From Chara braunii (taxonomy: Eukaryota; Streptophyta; Charophyceae; Charales; Characeae), in assembly GCA_003427395.1 (NCBI GenBank), contig BFEA01000610.1, forward strand, positions 404,754 to 447,942: 43,189 bases of DNA, written 5' to 3'. Made by a program: the position numbers and the translations under genes. This document shows, piece after piece, positions 30,555-41,264 of the stretch (position 1 is its first letter; each line of letters begins with the position of its first letter). The notes under the pieces were generated by a model. It worked only from the letters and a program-made list of their open reading frames with translations. It did no database searches and was not told the origin of the DNA.

Positions 30555-31602
30555 TTGGACACGTATTTGCAGCTCACAGGAAGAACGCGCCTCACTATAT
30601 CTAAGAGCGCGTCCCATTTGTGTTGATTAGCAAGAGTGTGGGCGTGCACTTTGTGGGCACGCATTAGCCTGACCAAGCCTGGGTCGAGGAAGACCATGAG
30701 ACGCCGATAGGACGGGTCAGAGCTAAGCTAGATGTTCTGAGGTGTTCGCAGACTCACACGTATGGTCGGAATGTCGGACGGCGTAAAGATTGGCTAGGTA
30801 AGGCGGTGACTGAGACGAAGGCGCTGTCCGACTCACTGGGGGCCGGCGGTTCTAGGTTGCACTGGGTGAAATTTCGCAGGTACTAGGTTGTCCACGCATC
30901 GCAGACGGTAGGAGCCACCATCGGGAATGGTGCAGGCTGGAGCGGAAGCCGGGGGTTGCTGGCAAACGACGTTAAAAGGGCCGGTCACGGCGGGCTATGA
31001 GAGCCTCGGGCCGTGACCGCAGCATGAAGGGGCAACGGGCGTAGTGAGCCAAGCAGAGCTAAACCACGAGGCAGCCAGCACGACATTACGTAGCCTGAGG
31101 CGCGGGCAGTAAGTCAAACCGATGGCCTACAGTACACTGCTGCAGACTGGCCTAGCGAGCCTTACTCTTTACAGTAAATTTAGCTTGCAGCAGTGCCAGG
31201 CTGGGGCTTAGCCCTATAGGTTACGTCATTGGGATGTCACCAGGCGGATCCCGGGATCGAGGCCAGCAGCGAGCAGCGGAGTAGCGGAGCAGCAGAAGAG
31301 CGCCATGGAGTAAACTGAGGGGTTGAAGGTCCCCCGGGACTATCCCCTTCAGTTTTGTTGGGGAGTCCGGCAGCGAGCCCGTGAGGTAAGACCAAGTACC
31401 GGCGGTCCCCCTCCCCCATCCATTTTATTATTAGTACATTTTATCCCATAGTAACTATTTTTACTATCTCCTTTATCTTTTTATTATTATTAGTTTTTTT
31501 TTTTGATGAAGCTGGTGCCGGTCTCCGGGACCGGCCATGGAACCCAAGGATCTACTCGACCTAGTGCACTAACGAACTGCTGAGGCACCTGGGCCCTGTT
31601 AC

Positions 31603-31685
31603 AGTCCTTCGGGACAACCGTTAAAATTGGAACAATAGAGAGAAAAGTAGCCTGACCCCTTCGCGGATGTGACGAGTATAAAGCC
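31603..31685 (+). pseudogene. U6 snRNA-derived segment, copy 3 (diverged)
   Basis: The plus strand reads AGTCCTTCGGGACAACCG, TTAAAATTGGAACAATAGAG and AGAAAAGTAGCCTGACCCC. The U6 pattern is clear, but the ACAGAGA box has become ATAGAGA and the 3' stem is degraded. The tRNA-like module upstream is only vaguely visible (31540-31590), and the roughly 100-nt spacer seen in copies 1 and 2 is missing. Confidence 0.75.
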
Positions 31686-32139
31686 GAGGGGCGGCACGAT
31701 GCTGTCGCTGCTGTGTGCACTCTCGGCCAAGCGGATCGCTGGGTGCTGCGCTATGAGGGCAGCAGCGTGAGTGGCATGCACCTGGGCGCTGAGTCGTACC
31801 GAGTGCACTCAGATTAGGGAGAGGTGAGAGGAGAGGGCCGAGACTGAGGAGCGAACGAGGAGAGTTGGACAATAAGGACCGTCGAGTAAACCAGAGTGGG
31901 GCGCTGCGAGGGCTGCGGGAAGTGAGGCTGAGAGACGAGGTGGAGGGCTACAGGCAGCAGGCAACAGGGAAGAAGGAACGGGCCGTACCTGGACGTAGGT
32001 CCGCGCCAGGTGCATACAGAATATGGGAGGAGCAACTATGGCGGAAGGCTGAGTTCGTAGCTCACTCGAGCCGCCGCCGTTGTAGGCAAGGAAAGTTAGG
32101 AGGTGGGGGTTCTAGAGAGAAGGTTAACAACAGTCGTAT

Positions 32140-32545
32140 TTTTCATCAGCTATTCAGGACACCCTTTACCACTTCAGAATGCAGCCTGCCTAAACATGTG
32201 GTTTTCGAGGTCGTCGGACCTTTCACCACTTCATAACCATTCCGGTATGAAAATCATGAATGGTTCTGAAATCGTGAAATCTCCGAAGACCCTGAAAAAC
32301 ACTTGTTTAGGCAGGTTGCATCCTCAAGTGGTGAAGGGTGGTTTTCATGGTCTTCGGACCTTTCACCACTTCAGGACCATTCAGAATTTTCAGACTGCCC
32401 AAAAATCTTACTTGACCACTTCAGGACACCCTTCACCACTTCAGGATGCAGCCTGCCTAAACAGGTGGTTTTTAGGGTCTTCGGACATTTCACCACTTCA
32501 GGACCATTCAGGATTTTCAGACTGCCTAAACCTCTCACTTCAGAA
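32140..32545. repeat. Tandem repeats with TTTCACCACTTCAGGACC core
   Basis: Several imperfect repeats of TTCACCACTTCAG, each followed by ATTCAGAATTTTCAGACTGCC-like sequence and separated by AGCCTGCCTAAACA. The ORFs crossing them are repeat translations. The core is the reverse complement of the repeat core at 33800-34390. Confidence 0.8.
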
Positions 32546-32559
32546 TTTTCATTCCTGAA

Positions 32560-33790
32560 TTTTCAGCTACCCGATAACCGCTTGTGGGGTTCTATGGCAG
32601 GGCGAACCAGGTGGAGTTGCCAGATTGAGGAGAGAGGTAGTAGATGGTGAGTTAGACGAGAAAGATGGTGCGCGGAGGGTACGAGAGACTGGATATGGCG
32701 GGGGAGAAAAACTTTTATCTCGTCCGTTTCTTGACGAAAACGGGCGAGTGAAGATGCGTTTCCGGGGTTTTCACATGCTGCGAGGGAGATGGCGGGGCTA
32801 TTTTTGGTGTTAGTACAATAGGTTGGCTGGTGTGACTAGTAGAGGCTACGCTGAGTGTAAGAGAAAATTAGGGGTAGTGAAATTCGCCAGTGTATCCTCT
32901 CGTGTGTCCGCAACAGGGCCACTTTCATTTCGTCTCGATTGAGTCGGGCCGCTCTGCCCCTCGTGACTATCGGCCTGATTCCGAGGCTGCTTGTGCGTGG
33001 CACAAAGGTCTTTCGTTGGCGACGGCGCCACTACCTGGTAACATAGTAAGGTTGCATGGGGCGCTCGGAGAAGCTTCTGGTCGCCGTGGTCGCGAGGTTA
33101 TGCACGTAATAGAAGAAGGAGGGGGCCAGAGTATGCGCATATGAGAGAGAGAGAGGGAGAGGGAAAAAGGGACTTACCGCTAAGGGTTGTTGATGCGGGG
33201 TGTACCGAGAGTTGGGCGGGGGTAGCAAGCTACGTATCAATCTGACGGGGGTTTCGGCAAAGCTCCTGACTGCCTTTTAGTGGCATGTACATACTTTTGT
33301 TCTGGCATTTCTCGTTGGCCCGCCACTCACATTTTGGTGCTCCTGTTCAAAGATCAGCGCAGTGGTCATCCTATGTGTATAGGTGTGTGTGTGAGTAAGT
33401 AGGGGGTGGGGAGGTGACTGCTTACCTGGCCAAGCAATGCTGGCAATTAACGGACGTGACAACGGGTAGCGCCAATGTGTGTGTCTTTCCATGTTCTAGT
33501 AGGGGAAAAAAAAAAAAAAAAAAAAAAAGGGGGGAGGATTCACTCCCATTTCTGTGCAGTCAGTAAAATAACAGCGCGACGAGCAGGGTAAGTGATAGCC
33601 AGTGCCACAGCGCATGCATCAGCGTGCATTAGTAAGGGAACGGAGATTGTAAGAATATATAAACATGTGTTTATGTACAAAATAAAATAAAGATCGAGTT
33701 GTGGTGCTAAGCCGCTCGCTGATGCAAGCGGGAGAACTAGACGATTCGTCCCCCTTGCCACACACGTGGTCAACGACACTCTCAATCGTC
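32560..33790. other. Interval between complementary repeat arrays, no gene seen
   Basis: Mixed sequence with a GA tract (33140-33165) beside GGGACTTACC, a TG-rich stretch (33375-33395) and a poly-A run (33506-33528). Reading frames are short and unsupported. Confidence 0.45.
33506..33528. repeat. Poly-A tract
   Basis: Twenty-three A residues followed by GGGGGG-like sequence. No adjacent retroposed gene is recognised. Confidence 0.9.
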
Positions 33791-33799
33791 ATTGAAACT

Positions 33800-34390
33800 A
33801 AATCTGAAGTGGAGGTCTTTCAGCATTTTTGAAGTTCTTTGAAATCAAGTTTCAACGATTTGAGAAGTGCTGAAAATGTTGAATGCCCCCACGTTGAATA
33901 AATCTTCAAAATATTCAACGTTTGCCCCCCTGTTTGAGTGTATAGAAACGTTGAAGATTTTGAAGATTCCGAAGCGGTGAAAATGCTGAAAATTCAAAAT
34001 TACACCCCACCTGTCTGAGTGAATAGGAACGGTGAAGATTGTAAAAATTCTGAAGTGGTGAAAGTGTTGAAAATTATGAACCTCCCCCGTGCTTCCCGCT
34101 AAGAAGGGGCGGGGGTCATAATCTTCAGCGTTTTCACTACTTCAAAATTTTCAGAATCTTCAGTGTTCGTCCCCTTGTATGAGTGTGTAGAAATGTTGAA
34201 GATTCTGAAGTGGTGAAGATGCTGAAAATTATGAACTATACCCCCTTTTGTCCGAGTATGTAGAAACGTAGAAGATTCTGAAAATTCTGAAGTGGTGAAA
34301 ATGTTGAAGATTCTGAACATCCCCCCCCTACCTGTCAAGAGTCTATGCCCGACTGTGTATGAACGTTGAACGTTCAGTATGAAAATGTTG
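33800..34390. repeat. Tandem repeats with CTGAAGTGGTGAAAATG core
   Basis: About five units of roughly 90-110 bp, each containing GAAACGTTGAAGATT, CTGAAGTGGTGAAAATG and a C-run (CCCCCC) linker. The core is the reverse complement of the repeats at 32140-32545. Confidence 0.8.
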
Positions 34391-34399
34391 AATATTCGT

Positions 34400-37070
34400 A
34401 GACCCGTTAACCTTCACTCCCTTGCCACCAACTGGTACAGGGGCCAGTTGTTGGTTACACACCCTCGACGTGCTATGTTAGGACTGCATTGGCCTGCTGC
34501 AGGTTACGTTGTTAGTACCCGGGGGCTGCTGTGGATTGCTCTACCGTGCAATCTGGGTGATGCTGCTACGTTCATTGGCCTCGCTGGTTGTCTGGTTTGG
34601 AGGCTACCACTGCGGCAGGTATCTTGGCTTCCAATTGTCGCTCCCCTCCGCTACGATTGCCGCTGGCTTTGAAACCGACTGTTGCTAGAAAGGTGGCAGC
34701 TGTATTCGGAGCCAACTATACGGCAGTGCTACCGGGAATTGTTGCTTGACGGTGTCACCTGGTGCTGTTGTGGTATTGTATTTTGTTCCCTCGTGGGTTT
34801 CAAGTCGTTGCTTAATGGTCGGTTCTCCAATTTACCATAGTTATGCACGATCACTCCGGGTTGGCGGGGTGACAGTGTCTGGCTTAGGAATGAACCCTCA
34901 GGCCGCTGACATAATTGTCGCCGCTACGACTACCAAGTAACTTTGCCTACTGTCAGACCTACCACTAGACTTCGAACAACTAATTCCTAGTTAGTTGCCG
35001 TTGATTGTAGATGAGACGCCTACTCCACAAGAAGTGCACTCTATAGATTGGCGTGAAGTATCGTTAAAATAACCGTCCGTTTTTCTTATAAATGGGCCTA
35101 AAAAATGGGTGCTCGGTTAACCTGCTCTCCTACTACAGTTACTTAGGTGGGCGTCGCTGATAGCTCAGACTTAGAAAGCTCCTGGCCCATGAGGGCTGCT
35201 GCCAGTTCGCAAGGGAGTGTTGTTGCCTTTCTAGAGAACTGCTGGTGGTAGACTTGGCTTCTTCGACAGCAAGCAGCGTTGTTTTTTACGGCAGCTACCG
35301 GGTTGCTGTAGGAGCGACAGAGTAACCGTTTAAATGTAACCACGGAGGTTACTGTGCTATCTGTGCTCCCCACTGCAGTTACAAGTAGTGGATGTCCCCT
35401 ACCACAGCCGCCTACACTAGCATCACTGCAGGCTTACTGTGTATTCTACTGCGAGTTTCGTTGCGCGTTCTGCTGTGGTATTGGTGGGCATTGATGTAGG
35501 TTGCTGGGCAGTTTGCTGAGCTTGGCGGGTTTGTGGCTGCATGGCTGGTGGTGTTTTATGCGTGTGGTACAGTGCATTCAATTTCTGTTGCTAGGTAACT
35601 GTACTAACTACAGTGCCCGATGCTTGTTGCCATGCTCTGGGCCTTGTGGCTACACGCGCTATATTGACTGCATGATATTTGTGCTATAGTGAGGTCCGAT
35701 CACAGCGCAACGGGTGGGCTGTACCTAAACATAGTCTCTTGAAGCCTGCGTGGCAGCCACTCGGTCAGGGAATAAGGTGCTACTACGAACTACGCATACG
35801 GCTGCGCATAGTTCTGAGACCCTGCTGTAGGAGGGGCTGCCGTAGTAACTGAGGCGTTGCCAAACCAAGCACTGGTCGTACTAAACACTGCTGCTGCTGC
35901 TGTGCATAGAGCACTGATGGTTGGTGTGGTCCTAGGGCCCAGTACTGTGCTCTCATGAAGTGACAGTTGCGGCCAATCTTGATATCGTGTTATCTCTCGG
36001 TCGTTCCAGAATGGTCAAAGTTTTCATCATCAACGGACCACATGGGGTTATTCACACTAAGGAAGAGAATTGCCTGGGTCATGAGGGTTGCGACGTAAGG
36101 TTGGTTGAGACCCCAAGGCTGTAGTTGGTTTTCAGATGGAGGGTGTGGTTCACCGAACGGGTATGGTGTTTGTCCCCTCGTCTATTTCTGGGGTCCGTGA
36201 TAAAGGGGACCGGGGTTGTTATTTTGCTAGCCTGTCGCAAGGAGTTGCTTTGTCTCCAGTTGGGATTGCATTGTACTACAGCTACCACTCGTACAGTAGC
36301 ACGCCGCTATGAAGCGCTACAGTGTGTTAACACAAAGCGGGCGTCATGGGAGGTGTTGGATGTGGTATGGGTTGCTCTGCTTGATTACTGCGTTTAACTG
36401 CTGGTGTGATGGGCTGTCGTTGAGGACAGCAAAACACAGTGTCTGGACGGTGCTCAGAACAGGCTACTACTGCGGGATCTGCGCACGCTATTGCTGTGGA
36501 TAGCGCACGACCACGACTGTGCCCGAACACTGTGTGAAGAGAGTTACGGTCCGCTACAGGCTGTATACAGACTACCGCTGTGAAAGGTTGCCGACTGTGT
36601 ACAAGTTGTCGCTGCAGCTGCGGGCTGGGTACGGGCTACTGTTGGTACTACTGGCCAGTGCTGTGTATTGTGCACAAATTGCTTTTACGTACTGTGCACT
36701 AATTGATTCGCCGGGTGCTGCCGCTGTGCTCGCGGAGTATGTACAGACTGCGGATTGCTGCTGCGGAAACTGAGTTACTACTACCGTGTTTTGGCGGGCG
36801 GCTGCCACAGTGAATAGAGTGCTGCTGCTGAAACAGGCTACCATAACGCATGAACTATACGTTACTATGTCGGGCTATGCACTGCTGTTGAACTGGGGAC
36901 TGCCCCTTGCTGTACACTACGGTAGTACGGCGTTGCTATCTCCCTTGATGGCGGCTGCATGCTGCTGTTGACTACTGCGTGATGCTGCATACTGCCATCG
37001 ACCATTACCAACTATTGCAGCTTGCTGGGCAGCGGCGCATAGGCTAGGGAGGAGTGCTGGGACTCGGAGG
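34400..37070. other. GT-rich, GCTGCTG-rich stretch, no gene seen
   Basis: About 2.7 kb of GTTGCTG/CTACTG-type sequence. It mirrors the AC/CAG-rich composition of copies 1 and 2 in inverted sense, so it is probably the old middle part of copy 3. Many short ORFs exist on both strands, none with recognisable features. Confidence 0.5.
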
Positions 37071-37079
37071 AGGGATCGA

Positions 37080-37440
37080 GTTTAGGAAGGCGGGTTAGTA
37101 CTGCGATCTGCAAAAGGCACCAGGGAGTGGACTTCAGTCGTTGACTTGAAATTCTGACCAAGCTGCTGCAGTTTGGCCGCCACTGGGGGGCTCTCCGGCG
37201 TATGAAGATAACGAGTCCCTCTCCAGTGAGATTGAGCGCACCTCTCTTGTATCTGAGAGTCTGACTTTTCATTCGCTACCCTTCTCAGTCTACGTCTAGT
37301 CTCTTGGTTACGATAGGAAGGTGGCAGGCGGGATTGCAACTCGTAGGTCCGCATCAAGACCTTGTGGAAGGTCCACCCATCGATTGCGGAAGCTCTGCCG
37401 GAACCCAGGCGGGGTTCTGGAGGCAGGGAACTTCAGGTAT
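37080..37440 (+). repeat. Conserved block next to the hairpin array (copy 3, inverted)
   Basis: The reverse complement of the block at 430-705 and 23790-24056: GAAGGTGGCAGGCGGGATTG, ATTGCGGAAGCTCTGCCGG, GTTCTGGAGGCAGGGAAC. The array follows to the right. Confidence 0.75.
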
Positions 37441-37679
37441 ATTCTCGTTGACGCGTGTGATCCCTTCCTCTATCTGCTACCCCGTGGGTATCTAAAAATA
37501 ATACTATGTAAGGATAATACTCTTTGTTTTGTTATGTATGTCAGGACATGCTTTGCAAAAGGTTAAATAAACAGTATATATGAGAGTTCAGATCTCTTGA
37601 GTGAATTCAGACAGAATGAACAGGGGAGGTGGAATGAAGGTGGATTGCATGCTTGACTGGGTCAACTCAAGGCTGAGCT

Positions 37680-38885
37680 CCTCTAAGTTGATGTGGGCTC
37701 AGTGCTGTGTTTTATTCATGTTTGCTGGGCAGACTGAATGGTTTTGAGGGTTGGGCCTATCCTAAGTTGGACGGACCGGTCGCTGATTTTTTTGGAGTTT
37801 CTGAAAAGGAGGATGGGCACCATAAGTTGGGAGGTCTCAGAGTCCTGATGTTCCTTTTGTGGGTTATTGAGAACAGAGCTGGGAATATTCTAAGTTGCGT
37901 AGACTTAGTTCTGCGCGTGTTTTTTCTGAGGAGGACACAGACATGAGGCTGAGCGTACCCTTAAGTTAGCGCGGCTCAGTCATAAACCATGAACACAAAG
38001 GTCAGCTAAAGGTATACAATTCTGATATATATTATACGAACCTATATCATCTGGCAAACCGGGCACCCTAGGTGGGGAAAGCCAGTCAGTAAGTCAGGTA
38101 GAACAAGAAGAGGAGAAAAGCTATGAAGAATACAATGAAGGTAACCTGGGCAGGCTGAGCGTACTTTTAAGTTAGGGCGGCTCGGTTGTATGCTCATGAC
38201 AAGACAGAGGAGCAAAGAGTTAGTATAAACTAGTTTTATTTTCCCTTCCAAACACAGGGCAGGATTGAATGTCTCCCTAAGTTGGGTAGGTCTGATTATC
38301 TGCCTAATAAGAGAGAAACATATGAAGTTTGTGCAAGTATCAATGATTTTTCCTCTATATTGTCGTTACGGAGGCTAAGTGTACCCTTAAGTTAGAGCGG
38401 CTTAGTCATACGTCATTGTACTTTGTTCAGGCAGATTCTGTCTTATGTAACTATACTATTTAAGCTAGGTAGGCGTACCCTTAAGTTAGGGCGGCCTAGT
38501 GATATGCCCTTGTCATTGTTGTTATGTAGGTTTGACGTACCCTTAAGTTAGAGCAGTCTCACCATTCGTCTTTCGTGCATGTTTTAGGCAGATTAGGCAC
38601 ACCCCTAAGTTGGAATAGCCTAATCCTATGCCCTATGTAACTTTGTATAAGCTGGCTAGGCATACCTTTAAGTTAGGGCAGTCTAGTCTTATGCTTTATG
38701 TCGTCAGTTTAAACAGAAGTCATGCGTACCCTTAAGTTAGGGCGGTCTGATCATATGATTTATGACTAGAGTTTATCTGGAGTTGGGCATACCCTTAAGT
38801 TAGGGTAGTCCAGTTGTGCATACTCTTACTTATTTACTTAGCCAGGTTGGGCATACCCTTAAGTTAGGGCCTTGTCTGATCCTAT
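37680..38885. repeat. Inverted, diverged hairpin-unit array (copy 3)
   Basis: About 15 units with TAAGTT at about 37685, 37762, 37824, 37889, 37960, 38168, 38277, 38389, 38480, 38543, 38608, 38670, 38729, 38790 and 38856. Most read ACCCTTAAGTTAGGGC: a CCC/GGG stem with outer arms that pair, for example CTAGGTAGGC with GGCCTAG around 38480 and GGCTAAG with CTTAGTC around 38389. It is homologous in position to the copy 2 array, but the loop core has shifted to TAACTTAA (on the complementary strand). Confidence 0.85.
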
Positions 38886-39117
38886 GCCATAAGTGAGGGG
38901 ACTTTTCTAAAGGGAAGAATTGAATGATCTAACGAACTACTTGGGCAGATTGATGTGAGATTGTGAAAGATCTATGTGTATGCATGCTTGTGGGCTCTCA
39001 CTTGGGGCGTCTCTTCGACATGATAGTTGCTTTAGAAGCTCGCCAAGTGCTGGAGCCATAGGTAGACTAGATGGATGATGGGAGGGAAAGCTTGGGGTGA
39101 AGGTAGGACTGACCCGG

Positions 39118-39180
39118 TGTCGGAGCTGATACCCTTACAAGGGTATTCGCTCATAATTTTACAGTCGACACAATGTCGAC
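39118..39180 (+). repeat. Repeat-element start with TGTCGG and terminal palindrome
   Basis: TGTCGG (39118-39123) is followed after five bases by ATACCCTTACAAGGGTAT (39129-39146), then an inverted GTCGAC pair (39164-39180). The same TGTCGG plus palindrome arrangement marks the edges of copies 1-3, but the downstream sequence differs. It is either the start of a related element abutting copy 3 or the other end of copy 3. Confidence 0.55.
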
Positions 39181-39784
39181 ACCAACTGTTAGAATGGGGT
39201 CAGCTAAAAACAGAAACTGGGGTAAACCCCTCGACTGTTATGGTCATGAAAGTTAGAAACCGCAAGGGCGAAAACACGGCACAAGCGGACAGGAGTCGGG
39301 GGTTGAAAATTTTGAATGCTCGCGAAGCGTGCAAAGACGACGGAGGTTAGTAAACAAAATGACCGCGTACGCCATTCCGGCACGCGCAGAGACTGCAAAG
39401 TGGTTAGTAAGTAAAACCTCCGACCACAAGGTCGGAAGGTTAGGCAAAACAGAAAAGAGTCGTGCAGGGCGCGACAACAGTCTTCCTCAGTCAATTGACA
39501 ACTGGGGAAGTATGACCATCTCAGCTCAAGTCCGCAGACGTCTAGCATATCGGAAAAGCGGGGCGGGAAAACCACTCCCCGCAGGATAAAATAAAGGCAA
39601 AAATTAATAAAAGCCCCGACCATGTGGCCGGGGGAACTAGACAAAAGGGGCCTAACCTGCTGTAACAGGCTGCGATGACCAACAGTGGCCTGGGTTTACC
39701 CTACAGTAGGACACAAGCCTTATGAACTGACTAGACTGAGCCTGTACTCTACTTAGGGCAGATTGGGTCCTAATAAAATCGAAC
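39181..39784. other. Unassigned sequence, no gene seen
   Basis: About 600 bases with short ORFs only. AACTGTTAGAATGGGG near 39185 looks LTR-start-like (TGTTAG) but has no partner in the window. Confidence 0.35.
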
Positions 39785-39870
39785 TAGGAGCTAGCCCAGT
39801 AGGTACAGGCCCAGACTGATACGCAGAGGATTCTGGGATCGAGTCCGACCTGCCTCCAGGCTAGCTCCTT
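39785..39870 (+). mobile_element. tRNA-derived SINE-like segment
   Basis: TAGCCCAGTAGG (39792-39803) fits box A (TRGCNNAGTNGG) and GGATCGAGTCC (39836-39846) fits box B (GGTTCGANTCC) with one change. The 44-nt spacing is that of a tRNA. A GCC/GGC D-stem can form, while acceptor and T stems pair only partly. Outer GGAGCTAG and CTAGCTCC are inverted repeats enclosing the tRNA-like part. No CCA or intact cloverleaf is present, so a SINE head or tRNA pseudogene is more likely than a working tRNA gene. Confidence 0.55.
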
Positions 39871-39918
39871 TTGCTAGCTGTGAGGGGCAGGGCCTGCCTT
39901 TTCCGCCCGCCCTCAGAT

Positions 39919-39994
39919 GGCGGGATTCGAACCTGTGACCACGAGCTTGGAGCAAATTAGAGTTTCAGCCCGTTGTGACAGTTGGCACAACGGG
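39919..39994 (-). other. Box B relic and 9-bp hairpin
   Basis: On the minus strand GGTTCGAATCC (plus 39923-39933) is a perfect box B, without a clear box A. Next to it CCCGTTGTG (39969-39977) and CACAACGGG (39986-39994) form a perfect 9-bp stem with an 8-base loop, followed by a T-rich tract (40010-40060). Confidence 0.45.
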
Positions 39995-40099
39995 AAAAAT
40001 AGTAGTTGGATTTTTTTGTTTTGCTTTTTTTCTTTTCTTTCTTTTTCTTCTCTTTTATTTGTTAGATTTGTTCATTTTATTGTTGGTTCATTTTTAGGC

Positions 40100-41090
40100 C
40101 CCGTGGCCTGAAAATTCCCGTAAAACCTCACCTATGTGAATCTGCCTCTGAATCAGGGCAGGTTCAACATAGGGAGATAGTAACAGATTTGGCCAAAGTT
40201 GAATTACCGACCACTCGGATCGCAGTGCCCGAAGGAGGGCAACCATAACGACATCACAGGGAGCTATCTGTAAGTGGCAAAAAAGCGAAGGGAGAAAAGT
40301 CGGCACATGAGAAAGGAGAACGTCGCGCGAATACCCGAACGTGAGCAAAGAAGGAGTAGGGAGAGAGGGGAAGAGAGATCGCGCAAGTGTGTGAAGCGGA
40401 GGAGACAATCTCGAGGGCAGAAGTTATGTTGCAAAAAGGGTGAGTTAGCAAGTGCACGGTGAAAAGGAGTGGGCGCAAAGAGAGGGGCGCTCACCAGCCA
40501 GGAGGAAGGTGCAAACAGGAAAGTGGCGATCCCGACAAGAAAGAAAAGGTGGACCGCGCATGGTGATGACACCTCAGAACAAGGGGAGTCAGTACGAAGG
40601 AGGCAGTAATCAGAAAGAGACGTGCGAAAAGAAAAAAGGGAAGAAAGAAGGAAGAGGAGAAGGAGGAGAGGAGTGAAGGAGGAAGGAAGCAAGGTGCCGA
40701 GCCTGAGGAGCGGTAGACCATCTATAGTGACGTTGACGACGATAGCGGCGATTACGGCGACGACAAAGGAGAGAAGTAAAGGAAAGACAGGTAAGTCTTA
40801 CGACGTTGGCTATTACTACTACTACTACTACTACTGTTACGTATGTGTATATACTAGTACAAGGAATATGCGAATGTGCACAAATGAGCGACGATCTCAC
40901 TTCGGTCGTCGGTCACTTCCATCAACGAGAGAGGGAATCAGCTAAGCTTACAACCTACAGATCGCCTCGCACCACTAACATCGATAGGATAAGCAAAATC
41001 GAATGAGTCTACCGCCAGATCGTGGAACTATACATTATCACTAAGTGTGTGTGTGAGCATGTATGTGTGTGTATGTGTGTGAAAAAGCAA
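40100..41090. other. Purine-rich stretch, no gene supported
   Basis: Long GA-rich sequence with Lys/Arg/Glu-rich ORFs on the plus strand and Ser/Leu/Phe-rich ORFs on the minus strand, as expected from composition alone. A (TAC)n run lies at 40812-40835. Confidence 0.5.
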
Positions 41091-41099
41091 GATGTACAT

Positions 41100-41233
41100 G
41101 TGAGTGTGTGTCTCCCACCCGCACCTCGACGCACGCCATGTGGATCGATGGGATGAGCGAAGCAAAAGTGGCTGTGTATATTTCCTCGTTTCAGCGGAAG
41201 ATTCGTTCCGCTTTTGCTTATCCTATCGATGGA

Positions 41234-41245
<12 letters not shown>
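41100..41245. repeat. Inverted-repeat module, copy a
   Basis: Contains CTCCCACCCGCACCTCG, ATGTGGATCGATGGGATGAG, TTTCAGCGGAAGATTCGTTC and CTTTTGCTTATCCTATCGAT. The ATCGATGGGATGAGC and GCTTATCCTATCGAT ends are imperfect inverted repeats about 75 bp apart. A second copy lies at 41885-42016 and a partial end at 40978-41000. MITE-like. Confidence 0.7.

Positions 41246-41264
<19 letters not shown>

Larger units (their letters stand above)
30526..39117 (+). repeat. Large repeat, diverged inverted copy 3
   Basis: Opposite in orientation to copies 1 and 2. It starts AGTCGGCCCGAATACCC (edge T changed to A) and contains, in the same order, the terminal palindrome, the 7.1-7.7 kb-type region (30555-31420), the U6-derived segment (31603-31685), a GA tract (about 33140-33165), the conserved block (37080-37440), the hairpin array (37680-38885) and the flank (38940-39117). 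The middle is much diverged and has acquired two sets of TTCAG-type tandem repeats. No gene is supported inside. Confidence 0.7.

Noticed and set aside
30100-30610. Phe/Leu-rich membrane-protein-like ORFs
   Set aside because: They result from T-rich sequence, overlap in several frames and run into the inverted repeat edge.
40250-40700. Lys/Arg/Glu-rich plus-strand and Leu/Ser-rich minus-strand ORFs
   Set aside because: Open in several frames because of purine-rich composition; no start context, domain or conservation to support a gene.
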